A stretch of 64,000 nucleotides of DNA from Ophiura sarsii (GCA_035610835.1 CM069449.1:44040768-44104767), one strand, 5' to 3'; shown: positions 34,113 to 46,270, counted from the stretch's first letter. The notes: generated by a model from the letters alone, not told the origin. Program-made: numbers and translations.

Positions 34113-36369
34113 CTCGGAACTTCATCAACCACTAACAGCAACTATATCGGCGACTCATGGTTCCGGTTGGATCCAAAACATGCCTACACATAACCAAACC
34201 ATAATTAATGCCAACCACACTAATCACCAAATTAAATAGGAGAACCGCTAAATAGGAGAACCGCCATATCCGAAAACCGCTAAACCCGAGAACCGCTCTA
34301 GTTACATTATTAAATAAACCTCATTAGAATCAGTTTATCCTTTTATCTGATATTTGAGTGAAAATCTTGGTACTGATATTGGTACAAAGTAAGTGTTCCA
34401 GTATCGGATGATATTGGAACAATAAAGTTGTACCAGTATCGAGCATTATTATGCAGTGAGAATCTTTCGTCCAATACTTGCAATGCATTAGTAAAGACCT
34501 ATTATTCTCTGAACATTATGTCACTGGAGCGAACTTGGCCACACCAATATCCTTCCAACTTGGTCAGTTGGTTACCTGCCTCTTTAACACATTTAAAGCT
34601 TTCGTACGAATCCACTAAAAGCGTGTGCCGATGTGTAGCTTGCAGAAAATGTATATAGTCGAAACTAATTTTTGAAATATTTTGAAACAATTTTTTGATT
34701 TTTTTTTTTTGATTTTTTTTTGATTTTTGATTTTTTAAATTGTAATTTGTTGTGAATTTTTTTTGATTTTTTTTTTTAAATTGAGAATTTTTCGGGGAAA
34801 AAAATGTTTGTATTTTTAAAAAAAAAAGAGTTAATTGAAACTTTTACAATTGGTGATTTCATTTTTGGAATTTGTTTTTGGATTTCTTTTGTCAAGTCAG
34901 ATTCTCACTCGCTATGAGTTTTAAAACTCATAGCTCGACCAATATCTTTGTGTATCACGCTCAATCCATCCAATTTGATATCAATACTCGCAAGTTTCAT
35001 GTACTAGTATTGTGCGATACTGGTATACCAGTATCTGTGAGCTTCAAGTAAACTTTTCCCTGTATGTAAGCCTATAGACAGGGGACATTTCCCTGAAAAC
35101 TGGAGAACCCCCAATATGTAATAAAACAAAATGACAATTTGCATTGCAAAAAGCTATTATATTTTAAGTTGCTTGCTGATTTTGGATATTCAGCGAAGCT
35201 GCAAACAAGTGGGATTCTAACGTGTAATGCATCGCTTTACAACTACGAAATTGGTTGGTTTCGGTTAACATGACCTTTGCTTCGCCGTGATGTGAGGGCT
35301 ATTAATACCAATCAAAAAGTAATTGGAGAGGACTTACGTTTGCATTTATAAAATGCAATATATGGGACATTTTGTCTAAATATGTCGATAGGTTAGCCCT
35401 TTAAACGTGGGAAAACATACGAGCTTGTTATCATTATGTTTATTACAAAATCACATGCACAAGGCCACAAAGAAACGGCTGTAAGGGAGAGCGGGAAGTG
35501 TTCGCCCAATTTTCATTTGAAGAGGTGTTAAGACGCCAAGTTTAAGATTGAATGGACCTATTGATATCATGTGAAAGATTGATATCTTGGCTACATACGA
35601 CCATGATCTCAGTACTCTAGGCCTTACTGTCAAGGCAAGAGTAAATGATAAAGAAAAGTGTCTCAAAAGGGCGAACTTGCCCGACGCCGGTGTAGGTATG
35701 CCCATAGCCCGGGGTAAGTTCGCCCTACGCTCATAATTAGGCTACACAAAGTACCATAATATCCAATACATAGATTCGTTATTCTTCGTTATTCTATTCC
35801 AAAATAAAATTTAGGGGTCCAAAATCATAGGGGTGGGGCACTTTTACAGAACTTACTCGTTCAGAATTCTAAAAGTAATAAGAAATACCACATTTTGAAA
35901 TATTCTCCTCTAAGAGGACAATTACAATTGTGAAATTATGCAAAATTATAACTATATAAATCCCTATTGGCGAACCTGCCCCATCATCATAGGCGTATGT
36001 GCCCAATATAGCGCAATAAGTGCATTGACCTATACCACGGATGTCCCACATACTGTACATTGATGGGTTATTAACTGCACTGCATCAAATCCATAATCAA
36101 TCCCATACCATACTAATGATAATTTACATTAAAACATTTTCTGCGAATATCTTTGGAAAAAAATCAATGAAAAATGGAAGAAAATTCACTTTTGCGAGGC
36201 AAAACTGGTTTTTGGATGATAAGTTGACAAACATGTTACGGTGATCTGTCACGTTAATGTGGGAAGCTTGCAGATTTTGATTTTCTGATTTTAATCCTTC
36301 CTTGCTTTATATAATATAGGTTGTCCTGTTTTACAATTTTCTTATATTATGTGGCATATGTGTTGTGTA
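34113..36369. other. Intergenic, nothing recognised
   Basis: It contains T-rich low-complexity sequence at 34,690-34,870 and GTACCAGTATCG-type words at 34,380-34,450 and 35,020. No exon is supported. Confidence 0.4.
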
Positions 36370-36470
36370 CAATTGTGTAGTCTTTGAGTTTTACAGAGCT
36401 GTGATGCCGTTCCTTTATGCGCTATATAAGTATCTTATTATTATCATTATTATTATTATTATTTACCACC
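36370..36470 (+). mobile_element. SINE/LINE-type 3' tail
   Basis: TTTATGCGCTATATAAGTAT followed by an (ATT)n run is a common 3' end of invertebrate and vertebrate short retroposons. Only the tail is clear. Confidence 0.5.
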
Positions 36471-36943
36471 ATATTCTTGACACAGGGTATGTCATGAGTA
36501 GCCTTTGGTCCATCGCAATATTGACGATGGGTGCGTTAATGTCAGTAATTTTACCTGGGCGCGTCATAGGGTACGTCATTATGCGTACAACAAATACGGA
36601 CATTATTTGCGCCGTAGCTAGCGTTCGATGCAGTATCTCATCTACACGACGTGTGTTGATCGTTATTTACCTTATGCCATAACAGAGCGACAATGTATTG
36701 TGTTGAACTCACGGTCACGGCCGGCAAAGGCGAACCATGTACCTGCACCTATGGATAAGGTGGCCCGAGGATCCAGGGTGCAGGGAACCAGCATAATTGT
36801 TCCCATGTAATCATGATACCACGTGGTTCTTTTATTTTCAAGTACGTTATTATAGTTACCCGCGTTGAGCCATGTACTAAAATGGTTCTGAAATGTCCTA
36901 CTGAAAATAGGCCCACATTCATGCCATTTCCTCAACCAAACCC

Positions 36944-39132
36944 CTTCGGGGAGGGTGGGGGGGGGGGGGGCGGTCTGTGGTCAAAAAACCCGTATTATTA
37001 TGTCAATGTTTTAAACAACTTTCCCAAAACTTGACCTGTAAGTGGTGTATATACCATAATTATACCATAATAATTATAGCCCGTATCGCAAACTTTCAAA
37101 ATTGACTTAACATTTCGCTCTGGTTGCCATAGTAACCATATAGGACCTCCCATTGGCTAAAAACTGTAACGGATGTAACGAATGTTGGATTGGAATAATA
37201 GTTGAAACCGAAACGGTCACGCGTGGTCCAGCGGATACTTTATCGTTCCACAATACAAAGGTTGTCGGTTCGCCCAAATTTATGATGCTGGTGCCGCCAC
37301 TGATTAATTCATGCTGGGAAGTAAAACAGACTCGCTGTGTGGGAGGAGTGGCGAACCACCTACAGTCAAAGTTACATTGTGAAGTCTGGCCAAAACGCTA
37401 ATGAAAGAGAAATGGGCACTCCACGCATGAACTTTGCTCGGCACGAGACTTTACTTTTTATGTGATTAATACCATTAAGGGCTACAACTTAACGGATCCC
37501 TAATTTTGAAATTCTTTTCCTCATTTGAATTATCATGCAAAATTACCTGTTTGGTCGGTTCATGGTTGCCATGGCAACGATATTAAGAATCCGGCTCCAT
37601 TAAGTTGTACGATATGTCATTGTTAACCTTCGACCTAAATACTAGTCTACTCGTATGCCTTGTATAATTTCACTGTCACACATAGAACAACACCCCCTGA
37701 TACTTCCCATCCGAGAACCGACCAAATACAAGGTCTACTGGCATTGGATTTACAAAAGAACTGTGCTTGAGCACACTAGGGATTACTAGGGACGATGCTT
37801 TTTATGCGTCACGATAGTATCACACCCCTTCATAACGCGCTAATATTGAATTTGCTGTTTGTACATCTAGAAACACGTGAAGGGGGTATTTCTGTGGCTG
37901 TGTAAGAGTCGCTAGTTATCGTAAACAATGATCAAATTATTTGTCTCTGTTTAAACGTAAAAAGGTTTTTTATTACACGATATTGAAAGATAGGTAATAG
38001 CATGGAAATAGTCACATATGCGGAAATGTAGCTATATCTCTGAGGAACATATTTTGGGCGAGGACCAATGTCAAAGATAACTCCTAAAGTGTGATTTTAG
38101 ACCGAAACGGCGGCTATACAGTGCCAGAAAATCGACATTTTGAATTTATCAAGTGAGCAAGATTCGTCTCTCTGCGAAGACGTATATAAATATTCATATA
38201 CTTCGTATTTATCGTGTCTGCCATTGGTTAATTTTGAACCCCACGCGAACAAATTGCTCATTACGTATGCGTCCAATTTCTGGACGAGCACTAATGTAAA
38301 AGTATACGGAGGTCAACGAGGTCAATCCAATGCAAGTAGACCTTTTTTTCCCGGGGGTGAGATCAGAGGATGGGAGCGGTCCATGGGGAGTGAGCCCTCT
38401 ATCGGTACAAGGAAAAAGGTATACTAAAGCAGACTACCTAAATACCGGTATACTACTAGTTAGCTTTTTGAGTTACATCCATTACAGTGTTTAGCCAATC
38501 AGAGGTCCTGTCTGGTTACCATGGCAACCTTTGCGATACGGGCTATATTATGGTATATGACACTTTTGGGTCAAGTTTTGGGAAAGTTGTTACAATTTAC
38601 ATCATACGAGGGGCATTCAATAAATATCTGCAACCATTGAAAATCTCTGAACCGTGACATGTGTCAATAAATTGTGATACTTAAACTGTAAGTCTTACCC
38701 TATCTCACGGAAAATTTCAACCACATGGGTGATTTGTATCATGTAAATTCAGTACTATAAACATAATGGTCTCTGGGCACTGAAAATTGACAAGAATCAG
38801 CATTATAAATCAAGCGCCAATATTAAACACTGTTAATGCATGTATCTTAATGCATACCATAAACTTGTCTTTCAAATTTCCCGCCATTGTAACATTTAAT
38901 TTCCTAACCAGTGCCCTGAGATCACGGTATAGGCCTACACAGTGCTGAGATGTAATGATAAAAATGACCTACGTGTTCGAAATTTGTTGTGAGAAAAGAG
39001 TAAAACTTACAGTTTAAGTATCATAAGTTTATTTTACTGACACGTGTCACGGTTCAGAGATTTTCAATGGTTGCAGGTATTTATTGAATGCCCCTCGTAA
39101 TACGGGCTTTTGACCCTAGACCCCCTCCCCCT
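36944..39132. mobile_element. Inverted-repeat element interrupted by a mariner MITE
   Basis: The left arm 36,960-37,170 (GTCAAAAAACCCGTATTATT, ACAACTTTCCCAAAACTTGA, GCCCGTATCGCAAA, GGTTGCCATAGTAACC) is inverted at 38,460-38,604 and 39,100-39,125. The end points and target duplication are uncertain because of G and C runs at the tips. The interior (37,170-38,460) shows no supported gene. Confidence 0.6.
38607..39097. mobile_element. Tc1/mariner-like MITE, 491 bp
   Basis: TA flanks CGAGGGGCATTCAATAAATA and its complement. The arms are about 95 bp, including TCTCTGAACCGTGACA. It interrupts the right arm of the 36,944-39,132 element and so is younger. Confidence 0.85.
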
Positions 39133-39270
39133 TAAGCCGAATGTGCCCCAAATCAACAATTCAAAACAGATTGACTTCAATTCCATCCATCTCGTACATT
39201 TTTGTTCCTTACAATCTAATAGATTCTTAACGCCTAGAGTGTATTAATTCAAAACAATAAATAGTCTTAC

Positions 39271-39381
39271 CGTAATGTCAGTTTGCGACCTGGTGTATGA
39301 GGTAGTGGCGGACGACGGCGTCATATAAACTTGACACACTGAAACCCACAAAATGGCAATCTTATGCCACCAAGATCCCAT
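39271..39381 (-). CDS. Orphan signal-peptide exon, lectin-like
   Basis: The ATG opens MGSWWHKIAILWVSVCQVYM, followed by a Thr/Ser-rich stretch, with a consensus GTAAGA donor in phase 0 after 37 codons. It resembles the lectin signal exon at 13,645-13,751 (MG.SW...I..LW.SV), including the donor context GTAAGACT. No lectin-domain exon was found to its left on the minus strand before about 14 kb, so it may be an orphan exon from a duplicated lectin gene, or its partners are unrecognisable. Confidence 0.5.
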
Positions 39382-40379
39382 CTTAACCTTGTTAACGTTT
39401 GATTAAGGGGAGTATGGGATTAGCAGATTTCAAAATTGTGATATTTTTGATATTCAATATCATCGTTTATATGTTATCCTCTACTGTTTCAGCCGTACGC
39501 AACCGTTTGCACGTAGGGTGTGGATATATAAGGTTATTTGCGTACAGTATCAGTGGCGTAGCCAGGGTCACTCGTCAGGGGGTGTGGGGGGGGGGGTATT
39601 TTTTCCCGCTGAACACCAGTTCGGCCCGGTGGCGTAGCCAGGTTTTTCATGTAAGTTTCCAACTAATTTGTTTGTCTTCATTTCTCCTTTCTGTCGGTTT
39701 CCTTACGTGTCGTTCAGAATTAAGTTAATATAACACTGTATCTTTTATTTTATTGTTAATATATCATAAGTAGGAAGATCGCGGATTTAATAATATATCT
39801 CGTACAATGATATGCTATGCCTCGTAGGTAGCCCCCTTCCCCGGATTGGTCTCATATTGTCATACCAATTTCTGCACTCACAGTGGTGTACAGACATATC
39901 CCGTGTATCACCTCTGATCATGCTGATCTTTTAACTGCAATAAATCCAAGTTCAACTGTGTGTGCATCGGCAAGTTCCATTGAATAAATATGCCTTGACG
40001 TTTTCCGCGGTTCAGAGACATACTTCGTGTCACCTCTGATCTTTTATTAAGTGAATTAAAGTTCAATTGCCGTTATATCTGGATCTAGCTTAAAGTACGC
40101 TTAAAGTAAAAGTGCGATTAACCTGAGACGGACCTTGGAGTTCTCTGTACTTATTAGCATTATTAGAAATATACAATAGGGCTGATATTTCAGTATCGAA
40201 AACCTTTGCATGATCCTCATGCCACCACGTATAACTTTTTGGCGTATACTGGTGAACTCGAAGCTGATTTTGCCATACAAATATCTAGCGAGGTGTGTCC
40301 TACTGTCGATCTAATACGGTCATATTGGGGAGCAATTAAGGGGACACAGCACTAAATAAGTGTCCCATTAGATTACACG
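39382..40379. other. Intergenic, nothing recognised
   Basis: There is a short duplicated GTGGCGTAGCCAGG word at 39,553 and 39,630, and an ATAAGTGTCCCATT word near the start of the next element. No gene. Confidence 0.35.
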
Positions 40380-40614
40380 TAAAATGGGCCTAAAAAAGTC
40401 TCGATTTTGGGGCCTTTTTCCCTTACCAGGCACGATTACTTAATAAGCGTTCCGGAACCGTTCCACAACCGTTCCACCAGCTGCGAACGGTTAATTAGGC
40501 GGTCGGTCGAGCCTACAGAACGCTTAAGTTATGGGCCTTAAGCAGTCATCGAACGGCTAAATTGCGTTCTATTAAGCGTTCAATTTTTTCCTGAATTGCG
40601 TTAAAGTGATCTAT

Positions 40615-40968
40615 TCCAGAGAGCGCCCTCTATTCATGATTTTTTTTAGAAAGTAGATTTTCTTGCAGATTTACATTTCCGATCATAAATCATACATACA
40701 CGGCATTCCAAGTTACAGAGCGATACGATTCCTAATTACCTCAAAATCATGGTTTTAGAGTGAATTTAGAGAGACAAATATAAACTGTCGGGATCCCGAC
40801 AGTGTATTTTCACTCTAAAACCATGATTTTGAAGTAATTAAGAATCGTATCGCCCTGTAGCTTGGAATGTATGCATGAATTATGATCAGAAATGTAAACC
40901 TGCAAGAAAATCTGATTTTTTTTTTTCGATGTTGAGGGCGTTCCCTGGAAAGATCACATAATATACCT
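40615..40968. mobile_element. Fold-back TTAA MITE (second full copy)
   Basis: Same family as 32,613-32,985, flanked by TTAA at 40,611 and 40,969. The left tip has a small deletion. The centre palindrome is CTGTCGGGATCCCGACAG. Confidence 0.8.
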
Positions 40969-41572
40969 TTAAGCGATCAGATTTTTTTTTCTATCAGAAT
41001 ATTAAGCGGTCAGAACAGTTAACTTGAATATAAGCGTTCATAATGTCTTAGCGTTCGAGGTCAAAGGTCAATTTTCAAATTACAACTGACAAAAACAACC
41101 CTGCCACTATAAGTGTCAGGCTTGACACAGCAGCAGCATATTTTGGTTGTTTTTCCACTATTGAAAGGACTTATTACGTTCTGAAACTTAAGGATGTTGA
41201 GCTACAACATGGAACAAATGGTGTGTGTAATATAAGGGAATAAACATGAATTCAGCCTATACTTGATAGATATACTGATTACCGAATGTAAGCTTACTTG
41301 TGTTATGATAAAGACATTTAGTTTAACACAAGTAAGTAAGCATAAGCTTACATTTTTACAAGCTTGCATATGAAGATTGCATTAGTGGTTGGTATGGAAG
41401 CAGGGTGGAGATCTGATGGTACATATCAGTGGCACTGTAATACAACAGCTATACTATAGGTTAAGTTTTATAAAATAGCAATTTATTAGTTCAATTGGCC
41501 CTGCCACATATTTTCAGCCATCCTTGCCAATTGTAGAGTTCACCATTTTTTCCATTATGGCGCCTTAGGTTA

Positions 41573-41645
41573 GATTTAGGTTATGGTTTAGGGTAAAGTT
41601 TAGGGTAGGGTTTGGATTTAGAGCAAGAGTTAGGGTTAAAGTTAA
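41573..41645. repeat. Degenerate TTAGGG-like stretch
   Basis: A run of words such as TTAGGTT, TTTAGGG, GTTTAGGGTAGGG and TTAGGGTT resembles decayed telomeric-type repeat, within the 40,380-42,750 element. Confidence 0.45.
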
Positions 41646-42785
41646 GCTTAAATCGTTATGGTAGGAATACATGCTATATTTTTGTTGGCGCACTAACGTC
41701 GAAGAGGGAATAAAGTGAACTGAAAACGAGGCTATTATTAATTGATAGCCACAACGAGAGTGCTGTCGTTTTTAAATGGGGTGAACTTTGCACTAATCAT
41801 TGTTCATGAACAATTTCCATATTTGACCATACTACATTCATAAAATACACCATGATGAAATGAACTTAAAACATAAGCTATTTATTACCATGTGTTTGAA
41901 ATGAAATGTTTGTGGTAACATTATCTAGGAAAATGTAGAAGGTCTCAGTTCAGGCATATTGCAATGTGTGGGGGAGATTGCAATGTTATCGGAGTAATAA
42001 TTGTTATGAGCATGCTCATAATTATGTCTTCCTCTTTGAAAAATAATGAGTATTGGGTTTATTGGTAAACTAAGTATATACAAAAAGCCACTTTATGCCG
42101 GGCTGTTTTGCACATATGGTGTGAGGCTGTCCCCATGCAATGAACTCGGGTAGGGAGCAATTTAACAGATATACTTATTTTCATAGTTCACAATTTGGCT
42201 ATTCCACTCCTACTAAACGGTATAAGCGTTCAACGGTTACCGAACGGCGGTTATTAACGCGTTCTTATTAAACGTTCCATCGCTTGAACGGTTAACTCAT
42301 TTAAACATTCAGTTCGCATAAGCGTTCTTTTTAAGCGTTCCTTGGCTTGAACGGATAGCTCATTTAAATATTTAGCCTCCTACGAGCGCTTATCGAACGG
42401 TTATAAGCGGTCGACGATTACCGAATGGTTGTAAGCGTTCGACTAGCGTTCGACTAGCGTTCAATACCAGTCAGCCTAAGCGTTCTTTCTAAGAGTTCCT
42501 TGGCTCGAACGGTTAGCTCATTTAAATAATTAGTCTCCTACAAGCGCTTGTCGAACGCTTATACGCGGTCGACTAGCGTTAGAAGCCGTAAATGCTTAGA
42601 TTATTTCAACCATAGGAATTTCCTTAACGTTCAACAAAAATAAGCGATCATTGAACGGTTATCGAAGATTAGTGGAACGATAATGGAACGCTAATGATTT
42701 AGGTAAGGGTTAGTAACTCGTTTTGGAAAGTCTCGAATTTTTCATTCTAATAAATAAGTATTCAAAAGATCGTCAAGAAGTGTTA

Positions 42786-42937
42786 GGGGCCATATCCAAA
42801 CTCTCAGTGATTTTAAAGCATTTTTCTACCGATTTTACCCCGGTATTCTAACGAAATAGAACGAAATACCGTTGGAATACCGGGGTAAAATCGGTAGAAA
42901 ATTGCTTTAAAATCACTGAGAGTTTGGATATGGCCCC
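42786..42937. mobile_element. Fold-back MITE, PIF/Harbinger-like, 152 bp
   Basis: An almost perfect palindrome (GGGGCCATATCCAAACTCTC and its complement) flanked by TTA on both sides. Its two arms match the outer arms of the 3.5 kb element at 3,975-7,454, so it is that element reduced to its ends. Confidence 0.85.
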
Positions 42938-42940
42938 TTA

Positions 42941-43910
42941 CGGCTTCCAATTAGATTTTACGATATGATCATTTAAACAGCGCCACCCCTATGTTCAGCC
43001 CGGACGCACGCCTTCTGACCGCCTTCGAGCACGTGTGTTCATCCACGTGATAAATTTTCGGTTAAATAGAAAATCAACATTTTGCAATATCCTGATCAAA
43101 GTACAAGAGATTATCTTCCATTTTAATTATAAAATGCTACACTCACGCCAAACTGATTCCCAAAGGATCCAATTAATCACAACATGTTTATTTTATTTGC
43201 CGGAACTTACTACCATTAATACACAAAACGAGGAGTGATTTAGTGATGTGCGCTCTTACCAATCATTCCAAGTTATCAATAAATGAAAGAGTCATCATGT
43301 CCCACCATAATGAAAATGATACTCAAAATAGTCATCGGAATTGTCTATTGAATATTTTTCTCAGAGCAAAGTTTATTAAAGGTAAAATAATGTAGCGAAT
43401 AATTTAGACCTCCACTGTCCAGGGAAATACTATACTGAGATAGATTATAGAAACACTGAGTCAGCCATCCTCCTCGCTGAGTTAAAAGGTTATGAATCTA
43501 TACCAAGAACAGATCACAATATTATCAGCCGCAGCTGGCAGTTGTTGCTTTCTTTCACATCAGGGTTATCAATGATTATGTTATCACATAGGTAACGGTC
43601 TAACTTATCTAATAGCACATACACAGCCAGTCCAGAGTTCCACAAATTTCACTTCAGCTTCAGAGTGCTATAATTTGACATCGTAAATAGCCTGATTAGC
43701 AGAGTTCTGCCACATAAATCATCACCAAATTACTAATACTAGTACTGTCGATGAGTGCTATTAATTCCTTTTTCTAGCTTTGAATATTTTTTCACAAAGA
43801 TAAACATCTGTAACATATTAAAAACGTGTTTGGCACAATGTTTACGGATATTTAATTGATTGTTTCCCTTTTTGTTTAGATAGGTTGGTCACACGATCGA
43901 GTCATCTCCG
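42941..43910. other. Intergenic, nothing recognised
   Basis: No exon or repeat boundary that I can support. Confidence 0.35.
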
Positions 43911-45030
43911 TCACATTTGCAGTATAAAAATCTATTAGAGAATGTATACGATTCCAGATTGACACATATCCCAAACTATAAAATAAGAGTATTCGCTTCA
44001 AATAAATCCAACTATTTTGTTGTTTCAGTAGCCTAACTTCGAAAAAGTTTACAACCTCAAAAAGTACAAATTTTTGGTAAAAATGTTGACTGTCACTTTA
44101 TTTTTCATCGACATCCTCTTAGAGATGTATACATTTCAGCTAAGTTAGCAAGAGAACACTATTTATTTATAGATTACAACTGATAATTGTGTCCAATGCT
44201 GTATTTTACAGATTATGAACATCAAATACTCATGTGACGGAGATGACTGCATGCTTAAGTCATATCCGTACAGGTCCTTGGTCATCTCCGTCACACAGAC
44301 AATCCACGAAAATGTGACGGAGATGACATGAATGTGACGGAAATGACGTAACGGATGACCGTTGTAAGTGTTGGGACGGTATAGTTTCGCCGGAAAAGTA
44401 TGTATAGCGGTCTCCTACAGGGGTATCGTTAGTGGTCACTACACTTTTTTGCCACTAATCCTAAAAATCCAATGAATCTATATTTTCAGTTAATTCTATA
44501 AGGTTCTGAGATGACACGGAATAAACATACGCACATTCTATGTTTCGATAAAACCTGACTTTTGATGTATTGCTAAATAATAGCGCGTAGGCTGACTCAC
44601 ATCCGTTCAATTTGTGCGGTAAGTTCAAACGGTCAAAGCCGTATTTTTATGCTCCTTTTTATACGAATGATATTGCGCTGCATATGGTCTGTGACGGAGA
44701 TGACGCAAAACGTCGGGACAGAAATTTCACGACAAAAAACTGGTAAATTAAGCTCCAATAGGCCTATAATGCCATATTTGAATGGATGAAATATGATTAA
44801 AACGTAAATAACTAGCGTTTACCAGTATTTTCATGACGAAAATCCCCTCCATCAAATGTATAAGGCAATCAGATATTTTACACGTAACCTGGACATGGGG
44901 TTTTGTAGGGTATTGGCATCAAACATTGTTATATAAAAAAAAAATCTCCAGCGTTTTATGACTTTGTTATGATGGGGATAACGTTGATGAACATAATACA
45001 CAAAAAGATGTAGATAAATGTGACGAAGTT
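43911..45030. mobile_element. Region with six TGTGACGGAGATGAC motifs
   Basis: The exact 15-mer occurs at 43,911 (inverted), 44,233, 44,281 (inverted), 44,313 and 44,690, with a one-mismatch copy at 44,333 and a decayed one near 45,020. There is no coding content. It is likely a transposon end region with binding repeats; the ends are undefined. Confidence 0.5.
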
Positions 45031-45950
45031 ACCAGATATACGGCCGAGTGCACCAATGACGGGTAACTTAATAGGGAGGTAGCTTACCTCCCTAGTAGTT
45101 ATGCTCTAACTGTGGCATAACTTACTAACGATGTATATAATTCTTAGAGCATAACTGCCGAGTAACACCAGAATAGCAACCGGCGAGGTAAATATCCACA
45201 TTAATCAGCATCGTCCCCTTACAAAATTAATTGGCGCATATGCCAAGTGTTAACCTATAGTTTACTGTAAAATTCTGACGTGAATGGACCTCCGTAATAT
45301 TTAAAACGTGTCGTCACTCTCTAGGTCATAGGTGAGTGTAAATCAAGAATCACGTGGAGTCGGCCTGCGATCCGGAAAAAAATGATGCCATTTTATGGCC
45401 AAAGAATTTGAAGTTTGTTTACCGCTTTTTCAAAAATAAGGACTATCATGACATTACAAACATATTTTGGGCGAGGGGCACATACAGACATTGCACCAAA
45501 AAGCACTATTTTAATGACAAACACAAACACCCGATGGAAACAATTATATACAATTATAACACATCTCTTAGCACTACCAAAACCCTATTGTATATTTCAC
45601 GGACATAAATTATGCTAATGAGCTCATTAAATGACGTCACTCATATCATCGGGTTTTGCCGATGATTGAAATCCGTTGATTGAAATTCTAGGTCGAGTAA
45701 AATGATGTTCTTATTTGTTGTCTGTGAGCTTTTCTGATTTTTTTCCCGTATTGGAGTATTTTTTTATTGAAAATAGACAGTTCAAATTAAACGTTGGTTC
45801 CAAGTTCAAGTAACAGCACATGTATTAAAGGCGACAGCAAAGGCAATATGCAAGCAACATTTGAGAAAAAACGATGCCCGACTTTGCAAGAAAGTGTACG
45901 GGGAAGTGTACGGGTGAACATGACAAACCAAAACAGCCTAGTAAATTATC

Positions 45951-45967
45951 ACCTCCGTGGCGCAATT

Positions 45968-46007
<40 letters not shown>

Positions 46008-46024
46008 GAGTCCAGCCGGGGGCG
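45951..46024 (+). tRNA. tRNA-Asn(GTT)-like gene
   Basis: The cloverleaf is 74 nt, the usual length: D arm GCGCAATTGGTTAGCGC, anticodon arm TTCGGCTGTTAACCGAA with anticodon GTT, T arm GGTGGTTCGAGTCCAGC, acceptor ACCTCCG with CGGGGGC, discriminator G. Mismatches are A1-C72 and one pair in the T stem (G50-G64). A T5 run six bases downstream could end Pol III transcription. It is either a slightly damaged real tRNA or a copy carried by the surrounding inverted-repeat element. Confidence 0.7.
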
Positions 46025-46196
46025 TTGTTACTTTTTGCATTTAATGCAGATCGACAAATCACAGTAAAAATATAATATTGACAAAATCACAGACCACTTA
46101 CACAAAAATCGCATCTGCGCATGCTCCTGTCGTGATCGAAATCTACCACACAAGCAATGGGCGAGTTTTATAAGTGCTTAGCATGTTAGCACAAAT

Positions 46197-46270
46197 ACTT
46201 CCGTGGCGTGGATACCTTGTCCTTCGCTTGTTAACCGCAGAACCCCGGTTCGATCCCCAGACCACGCGCG
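46197..46270 (+). other. Second tRNA-like sequence, degenerate
   Basis: It has CCGTGGCGTGG at the start, a TTGTTAACCG anticodon-like segment and CCGGTTCGATCCCC as B box. The D and anticodon stems are damaged. It is probably a decayed relative of the Asn-like copy 250 bp to the left. Confidence 0.45.

Larger units (their letters stand above)
40380..42750. mobile_element. Non-coding element with dense AAGCGTTC/GAACGGTT arrays
   Basis: More than 25 copies of GCGTTC, GAACGG or close variants, in both orientations, are concentrated in two zones near the ends (40,440-40,600 plus 40,975-41,060, and 42,210-42,690). The middle is motif-free. Possible outer arms share AAAGTCTCGA, and TTACC/GGTAA lies nearby. 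This is the arrangement expected for subterminal transposase-binding repeats. A MITE is nested at 40,615-40,968, and a hairpin (TAAGCTTACTTGTGTTA and partner) is at 41,287-41,358. Confidence 0.55.

Noticed and set aside
34502..34690. Minus-strand frame with Cys and Trp residues as a possible lectin exon for the 39.3 kb signal exon
   Set aside because: Residue spacing does not match a C-type lectin domain and no splice sites fit.
45825..46040. Minus-strand open frame of 71 codons
   Set aside because: Its middle is the antisense of the tRNA-Asn-like sequence, a well-known source of spurious proteins.
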